Positions 60,035 through 64,000 of a stretch of 64,000 nt of DNA are shown here, piece by piece. The notes beneath the pieces were generated by a model. The model was not told the origin of the DNA, ran no database searches, and saw only the letters and a list, made by a program, of their open reading frames with translations. The translations under genes and the position numbers were made by a program. Source of the stretch: SIG440 sp045631525 (GTDB taxonomy: Bacteria; Bacillota; Clostridia; Monoglobales; Monoglobaceae); contig JAZQUY010000005.1 in the NCBI GenBank assembly GCA_045631525.1, forward strand, positions 11,562 to 75,561, given 5' to 3'. Numbering within the stretch: position 1 is the first letter of the stretch; each line of letters starts with the position of its first letter.

Positions 60035-60208
60035 TTGCCCCTGCTTTTGAAAATAGTTTTTGTTTTTGGTGCTTTGTGGAGTCTAATTTACAGTATCCGC
60101 TTTATAACCTTTGAACTAAGGCACAAACACACCAAAAGCGCCATAGCTACCATTTTTCTAACAGCTTTAATGATAGTTATGGTTTCTTTGGGCATAGCAT
60201 TTTTCTAA
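60035..60208 (+). CDS. Small two-TM protein, putative D subunit of the germination receptor
   Basis: A 57-residue protein, missed because it is short and starts with TTG (AGGAG 10 bases upstream). It has two membrane helices ('IVFVFGALWSLIYSI' and 'IATIFLTALMIVMVSLGIAFF', in part) joined by a basic loop (RHKHTKS). Small two-helix D subunits of 60-80 residues are known in some ger operons of Bacillus and modulate receptor function. Position 16 bases after the C gene fits. Homology is inferred from size, topology and place. Confidence 0.6.
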   Translation: MPLLLKIVFVFGALWSLIYSIRFITFELRHKHTKSAIATIFLTALMIVMVSLGIAFF

Positions 60209-60216
60209 CAAAAAAA

Positions 60217-60241
60217 GACTGTCCCCAAAAAGCGGACAGCC
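60217..60241 (-). terminator. Terminator downstream of mtaB
   Basis: On the minus strand GCTGTCC / GGACAGT (one G-U) with a loop, followed by TTTTTTTG. It also lies 8 bases after the ger operon's last stop. Confidence 0.75.
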
Positions 60242-60249
60242 CTTAATAT

Positions 60250-61494
60250 TTAAACTGTATATTCTACTATTCTGCCTGTTATATCATCATCACTTTCCAC
60301 AAAAACCTCCATATAGTTGGGCGCTGTTGCGTGGTATGTGCCGTCAGCGGTCTTTTGTTCCGCCAGAACTTCAAGCACGCGACCTTTGAATGAGTCATAA
60401 AATTCACGCTTCATATTTTCAGCCAAAGCAAGCATCTTTTTGCTGCGTTCCTCTTTTATGCTTTCAGGAATTTGCTCCATTTTTGCAGCCAGCGTGCCCT
60501 CTCTCACCGAATACTTGAATATATGCATCTGCATAAATCCTATTTTTTTGCAAAACTCATAGGACTCCAAAAATTCCTCATCCGTTTCACCTGGAAACCC
60601 AACCATAAGGTCAGTTGTGATTGAAACATCCTTTATATTTGCCCGAAGCCTTTTTACGCCCTCCATATATTCTTTGGCGGTATAACGTCTTCTCATTCTT
60701 TCAAGAGTTTTTGTACACCCACTTTGAAGTGACAAATGGAACTGGGGGCAAAGATTTGGGAGCTTCCGAATTCGTTCTACAAACTCATCGGTAATCACCA
60801 CCGGCTCTATGGAGCCGAGCCTCACTCTTTTTATCCCCTCAACACTGCACACAGCCTCAATCACATCAATAAGAGAGGTCCCATCTTTTAAGTCCTTTCC
60901 ATAGGAACCTATATGAATACCAGTGAGAACAACCTCCAAAAAGCCGTTTTTAGAAAGAAGCTCCACTTCTTTTTTGATGTCAGAAAGTGACCTTGACCGC
61001 ACAGGCCCACGGGCATACGGAATTATACAGTAAGCGCAAAAATTATCACAACCGTCTTCGATTTTGACATTTGCACGTATGCGGCTCTGCTGAGAGGTCA
61101 GCGGCAATTCTTCAAAATCCCGAACCTTCATTATGTCTTCCACCAAAACCATCTTTCTGCCTTTTAAGGCTTCAGTGGCAAGGTCTGCCACCTGATTTTT
61201 CCCGGAGCTCCCTACCAAAACATCCGCACCAAGCTTTTCGAGGGATTCACTGTCGGTCTGCACAAGGCATCCCACCACCACAACCGTGGCATCAGGATTT
61301 TTTCTTTTTATGCGGTTTATTTGCTGCCTTGATTTTTGTGCACCGGTTTTTGTGACAGCACAAGTGTTCACAACATATACGTCAGCAAGGCCCTTTTCAG
61401 TTATTTCATAACCTTTTCGTCTAAAAAGCTCGCCCATAGCCTGACTCTCATAAAAGTTGGTTTTGCAACCCAAAGTTATAAATTTTACAGTCAT
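60250..61494 (-). CDS. mtaB: tRNA N6-threonylcarbamoyladenosine(37) methylthiotransferase MtaB
   Basis: A 414-residue radical-SAM methylthiotransferase. The N-terminal domain has 'LGCKTNFYESQAM' and further Cys in 'NTCAVTK' and 'GCLVQT' for the auxiliary cluster. The radical-SAM CxxxCxxC is 'CDNFCAYC' (~150). The C-terminal TRAM domain ends 'EVFVESDDDITGRIVEY'. It adds a methylthio group to t6A37 of ANN-decoding tRNAs. 'GCKTNFYES' distinguishes it from MiaB. Confidence 0.92.
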   Translation of the reverse strand: MTVKFITLGCKTNFYESQAMGELFRRKGYEITEKGLADVYVVNTCAVTKTGAQKSRQQINRIKRKNPDATVVVVGCLVQTDSESLEKLGADVLVGSSGKNQVADLATEALKGRKMVLVEDIMKVRDFEELPLTSQQSRIRANVKIEDGCDNFCAYCIIPYARGPVRSRSLSDIKKEVELLSKNGFLEVVLTGIHIGSYGKDLKDGTSLIDVIEAVCSVEGIKRVRLGSIEPVVITDEFVERIRKLPNLCPQFHLSLQSGCTKTLERMRRRYTAKEYMEGVKRLRANIKDVSITTDLMVGFPGETDEEFLESYEFCKKIGFMQMHIFKYSVREGTLAAKMEQIPESIKEERSKKMLALAENMKREFYDSFKGRVLEVLAEQKTADGTYHATAPNYMEVFVESDDDITGRIVEYTV

Positions 61495-61546
61495 ATTTCA
61501 AAACATCCAATTCTGCGTTTCATTTTTTAAAAATTTTTGTGATAAA

Positions 61547-61575
61547 ATTATACACTTTTTTATTGACTATTGCAA
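61547..61575 (-). promoter_or_regulatory. Promoter of mtaB
   Basis: On the minus strand TTGCAA (61570-61575), 17 bases, TATAAT (61547-61552). It interleaves with the divergent promoter for the HPr-like gene. Confidence 0.65.
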
Positions 61576-61591
61576 GAAAAAAATATATAAT
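61563..61591 (+). promoter_or_regulatory. Promoter of the HPr-like gene
   Basis: TTGACT (61563-61568), 17 bases, TATAAT (61586-61591). The -35 lies within the spacer region of the mtaB promoter. Confidence 0.7.
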
Positions 61592-61631
61592 ATTAAGGTA
61601 AAATATCAAATTTATTTAAGGAGGCACTAAA

Positions 61632-61859
61632 ATGAAAACTTTTGACATTTTGCTTAAGTCCCCTGAAGATGTTAAAAATTTTGTTAACATCGCTACAAAA
61701 TACGACTTTGATATCGACCTCACTTCAGGAAGATACGTTGTTGACGCAAAGTCAATTATGGGTATTTACAGTCTTGACCTCAGCAAAGCAGTTAAAGTTG
61801 AAATCCACAGTGATGACTGCGATTCCCTTGAAGCTGAGCTCAAACCCTATATCCAATAA
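61632..61859 (+). CDS. HPr-like protein lacking the phosphorylatable His
   Basis: A 75-residue protein with the HPr fold pattern: 'FDILLKSPEDVKNFVNIA' and 'KSIMGIYSLDLSKAVKVEI'. The KSIMG segment that carries Ser46 in HPr is kept, but the GLHARP segment with His15 is replaced by SPEDVK, so it cannot accept phosphate from enzyme I in the usual way. It may act like Crh, through the Ser site, or have another role. It has a near-consensus promoter, GGAGG and its own terminator. Confidence 0.8.
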   Translation: MKTFDILLKSPEDVKNFVNIATKYDFDIDLTSGRYVVDAKSIMGIYSLDLSKAVKVEIHSDDCDSLEAELKPYIQ

Positions 61860-61889
61860 ATTCAATCCAAAATTCATACGGACAAAACG

Positions 61890-61930
61890 CTGACGATACT
61901 GTTTTTTGAAAAAATAACAGTTATCGTGAG
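61890..61930 (+). terminator. Terminator after the HPr-like gene
   Basis: Stem ACGATA-CTGTT / AACAG-T-TATCGT with one bulge, followed by T-rich sequence. Confidence 0.7.
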
Positions 61931-61965
61931 TTTTTGTGTCTTTTTGTCCTTTTAATGGTTATATT

Positions 61966-62427
61966 ATGAAAGATAAAGAATTTTTTATGAAAACGGCGCT
62001 TAAAGAAGCTGAAAAAGCTTATTCCCTCGGGGAAACGCCAATCGGCGCTGTTATCGTCAAAGACGGTGAAATCATTGCTGCGGCACACAATTTGCGTGAA
62101 ACCGGCAAAAACGTCCTCTATCATGCAGAGCTGATTGCAATAGATGCCGCCTGCAAAACTCTTGGCGGTTGGCGTCTGCATCAGTGTGATATGTATGTGA
62201 CACTTGAGCCATGCATTATGTGTAGCGGTGCAATCAGCCAGTCAAGAATAAAAAATCTTTATTTTGGGGCCCCCGACCCAAAGGGCGGCGCTGTTCTTTC
62301 AGGGATAGCAACCCACGCATCGAATGGGCTCTTCTGTAACACAAATTGCGAGGGCGGAATTCTACTTGACGAATGCTCCGGAATTCTCAAACGTTTTTTC
62401 CGTGAACTTCGCAGCGGCAAATCATAA
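61966..62427 (+). CDS. tadA: tRNA-specific adenosine deaminase TadA
   Basis: A 153-residue deaminase that turns A34 of tRNA-Arg into inosine. The zinc site is HAE in 'LYHAELIAIDAA' and PCxxC in 'TLEPCIMCSGAI'. 'GETPIGAVIVKDGEII' is typical at the start. The ATG at 61966 has no clear ribosome binding site, and longer in-frame reading would enter the terminator region. Normal length. Confidence 0.92.
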   Translation: MKDKEFFMKTALKEAEKAYSLGETPIGAVIVKDGEIIAAAHNLRETGKNVLYHAELIAIDAACKTLGGWRLHQCDMYVTLEPCIMCSGAISQSRIKNLYFGAPDPKGGAVLSGIATHASNGLFCNTNCEGGILLDECSGILKRFFRELRSGKS

Positions 62428-62472
62428 GATAAATAATTAAATTTTTATATACTTTAAGGAGGAATTTTTTAA

Positions 62473-64000
62473 ATGAGCAAAAAATTCGTATACCTCTTCA
62501 GCGAAGGCGACGCATCTCAAAGAGAGCTTCTCGGCGGTAAAGGTGCAAACCTTGCTGAAATGACAAAAATCGGCCTCCCTGTTCCCCAGGGCTTCACAGT
62601 TTCAACCGAGGCTTGTACTCAGTACTATGAAGACGGCAGAAAAATCAACGACGCAATCCAGGCAGAAATCATGGAAAACATCACCAAGATGGAAGCCATC
62701 TGCGGTAAGAAATTCGGTGACAAAGAGAATCCCCTTCTCGTGTCAGTTCGTAGTGGTGCAAGAGCATCAATGCCCGGTATGATGGATACAATCCTCAACC
62801 TCGGTCTCAATGAAGACGTTGTTGAAGCTATGTCAGCGAAATCAGGTAATCCCCGTTGGGCTTGGGACTGCTACAGAAGATTTATTCAGATGTATTCTGA
62901 CGTAGTTATGGAAGTTGGTAAGAAATATTTCGAACAGCTTATTGACGAAATGAAAGAGGCAAAAGGCGTAACTCAGGATATCGAGCTCACAGCTGAAGAC
63001 CTCAAGACTCTTGCTGGTCAGTTCAAAGCTGAATACAAGAACAAAATCGGCAAAGACTTCCCTTCAGACCCCAAGGAACAGCTTATGGGTGCTGTTGAAG
63101 CCGTATTCCGTTCATGGGATAACCCCAGAGCAAACGTTTACCGTCGTGACAACGATATCCCTTATTCATGGGGTACAGCTGTTAACGTACAGATGATGGC
63201 TTTCGGTAACATGGGCGATGACTGTGGTACAGGTGTTGCGTTCACTCGTGACCCAGCTACAGGTGAACGCGGTCTTATGGGTGAATTCCTTGTTAACGCA
63301 CAGGGCGAAGACGTTGTTGCAGGTGTTCGTACACCTATGCCTATCGCTCAGATGGCAGAAAAATTCCCTGAAGCTTTTGATGACTTCAACAAAGTTTGTG
63401 CTATTCTCGAAGATCACTACAGAGATATGCAGGATATGGAATTCACAATCGAAAACAAAAAGCTCTTTATGCTCCAGACAAGAAACGGTAAGAGAACAGC
63501 AAAAGCTGCTCTTAAGATTGCTTGTGACTTGGTTGACGAAGGTATGATTGATAAGAAGCAGGCTGTTGCTATGATCGACCCAAGAAACCTTGACACACTT
63601 CTCCACCCACAGTTTGATGCAAAAGCTCTCAAAGCTGCAACACCTATGGGCAGAGGTCTCGGTGCATCTCCTGGTGCTGCTTGCGGTAAAGTTGTTTTCA
63701 CAGCTGAAGACGCAGAAAGCTGGAATGCACGTGGCGAAAAGGTTATCCTCGTTCGTCTTGAAACATCACCTGAAGACATCACAGGTATGAAAGCTTCACA
63801 GGGTATCCTCACAGTTCGTGGTGGTATGACATCTCACGCAGCCGTTGTTGCTCGTGGTATGGGTACTTGCTGCGTATCAGGTTGTGGCGACATCAATATG
63901 GATGAAGAAAACAAGAAGTTCACACTTGCTGGCAAGACCTTCACAGAAGGCAGCGAAATTTCAATCGATGGTTCAACAGGTAACATCTATGATGGTATTA
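62473..64000 (+). CDS. ppdK: Pyruvate, phosphate dikinase (3' end outside window)
   Basis: The first ~509 codons of PPDK, which interconverts pyruvate, ATP and phosphate with PEP, AMP and diphosphate. The N-terminal nucleotide domain has 'ELLGGKGANLAEMTKIGLP', 'VSVRSGARASMPGMMDTILN' and 'GNMGDDCGTGVAFTRDP'. The central phosphohistidine domain has 'GGMTSHAAVVARGMG' with the catalytic His. The C-terminal PEP domain is outside. AAGGAGG precedes the ATG by ten bases. Codon use is strongly biased (GGT, GTT, CGT), as in highly expressed genes. Serves PPi-linked glycolysis in Clostridia. Confidence 0.97.
   Translation, partial: MSKKFVYLFSEGDASQRELLGGKGANLAEMTKIGLPVPQGFTVSTEACTQYYEDGRKINDAIQAEIMENITKMEAICGKKFGDKENPLLVSVRSGARASMPGMMDTILNLGLNEDVVEAMSAKSGNPRWAWDCYRRFIQMYSDVVMEVGKKYFEQLIDEMKEAKGVTQDIELTAEDLKTLAGQFKAEYKNKIGKDFPSDPKEQLMGAVEAVFRSWDNPRANVYRRDNDIPYSWGTAVNVQMMAFGNMGDDCGTGVAFTRDPATGERGLMGEFLVNAQGEDVVAGVRTPMPIAQMAEKFPEAFDDFNKVCAILEDHYRDMQDMEFTIENKKLFMLQTRNGKRTAKAALKIACDLVDEGMIDKKQAVAMIDPRNLDTLLHPQFDAKALKAATPMGRGLGASPGAACGKVVFTAEDAESWNARGEKVILVRLETSPEDITGMKASQGILTVRGGMTSHAAVVARGMGTCCVSGCGDINMDEENKKFTLAGKTFTEGSEISIDGSTGNIYDGI

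Noticed and set aside
63166..63606. Minus-strand 146-codon frame within ppdK
   Set aside because: Antisense shadow favoured by the strong codon bias of ppdK.
1..64000. CRISPR arrays, tRNA or rRNA genes, complete insertion sequences
   Set aside because: No regularly spaced direct repeats, cloverleaf-like or rRNA-like sequence, or transposase was seen in reading both strands.

Overview
The window looks like chromosome from a spore-forming, low-to-moderate GC member of the Clostridia (Bacillota). The evidence is a GerA-type germination receptor operon, a signal-peptide-less CwlC-like amidase, the Asp23/FakA/RecG cluster, AddA, a split transketolase, MnmG next to a DUF4364 protein, TTG/GTG starts and AGGAGG-type ribosome binding sites. 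No genus can be fixed from the sequence alone, and no rRNA, tRNA, CRISPR array or insertion sequence was seen.

Bases 1-14,874 are a prophage-like element. Its late genes run leftward on the minus strand: regulator, putative small terminase, TerL, portal, scaffold, major capsid, connectors, major tail protein, tail chaperones, short tape-measure-like protein, Dit, Gp37-like protein, baseplate/fibre proteins, holin and amidase (cut by the window edge). A divergent XRE repressor closes the right side. The remarkable point is what is missing: between the Cro-like gene and the terminase there are only a small Cys-rich protein and a late regulator, with no integrase or replication module. A promoter-like site with a good -10 and poor -35 sits just after the regulator, as expected for an activated late promoter.

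Bases 14,892-30,711 are host genes. They comprise a membrane cyclophilin (minus), ftsH-ispE (plus), a minus operon (glycosyltransferase, membrane protein, AcpS-NnrD fusion, alanine racemase, MazE-like and MazF, secreted protein), and a plus cluster (cysE, cysS, mrnC, yitT-like, split transketolase, cysK) that joins cysteine synthesis, cysteine charging and pentose phosphate metabolism.

Bases 30,717-43,702 are a long minus run: rlmB, yifB, trmL, degV (FakB-like), DUF4364, mnmG, RluA-family synthase, addA, GT28 glycosyltransferase, DUF554, dut. Bases 43,848-48,083 carry asp23-fakA-recG (plus). FakA and the DegV protein could form a fatty-acid kinase pair.

Bases 48,100-56,040 hold a TPR protein and asnS (minus), a 48-residue ORF (plus), a YycH/YycI-like pair, two secreted or anchored envelope proteins (one VanW-type) and the amidase. 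Bases 56,141-60,208 are a four-gene germination receptor operon (A, B, C and a small two-TM D-like subunit). The window ends with mtaB (minus), an HPr-like protein without the phosphorylatable His, tadA, and the first two thirds or less of pyruvate phosphate dikinase. Rho-independent terminators, many bidirectional, separate most convergent units.
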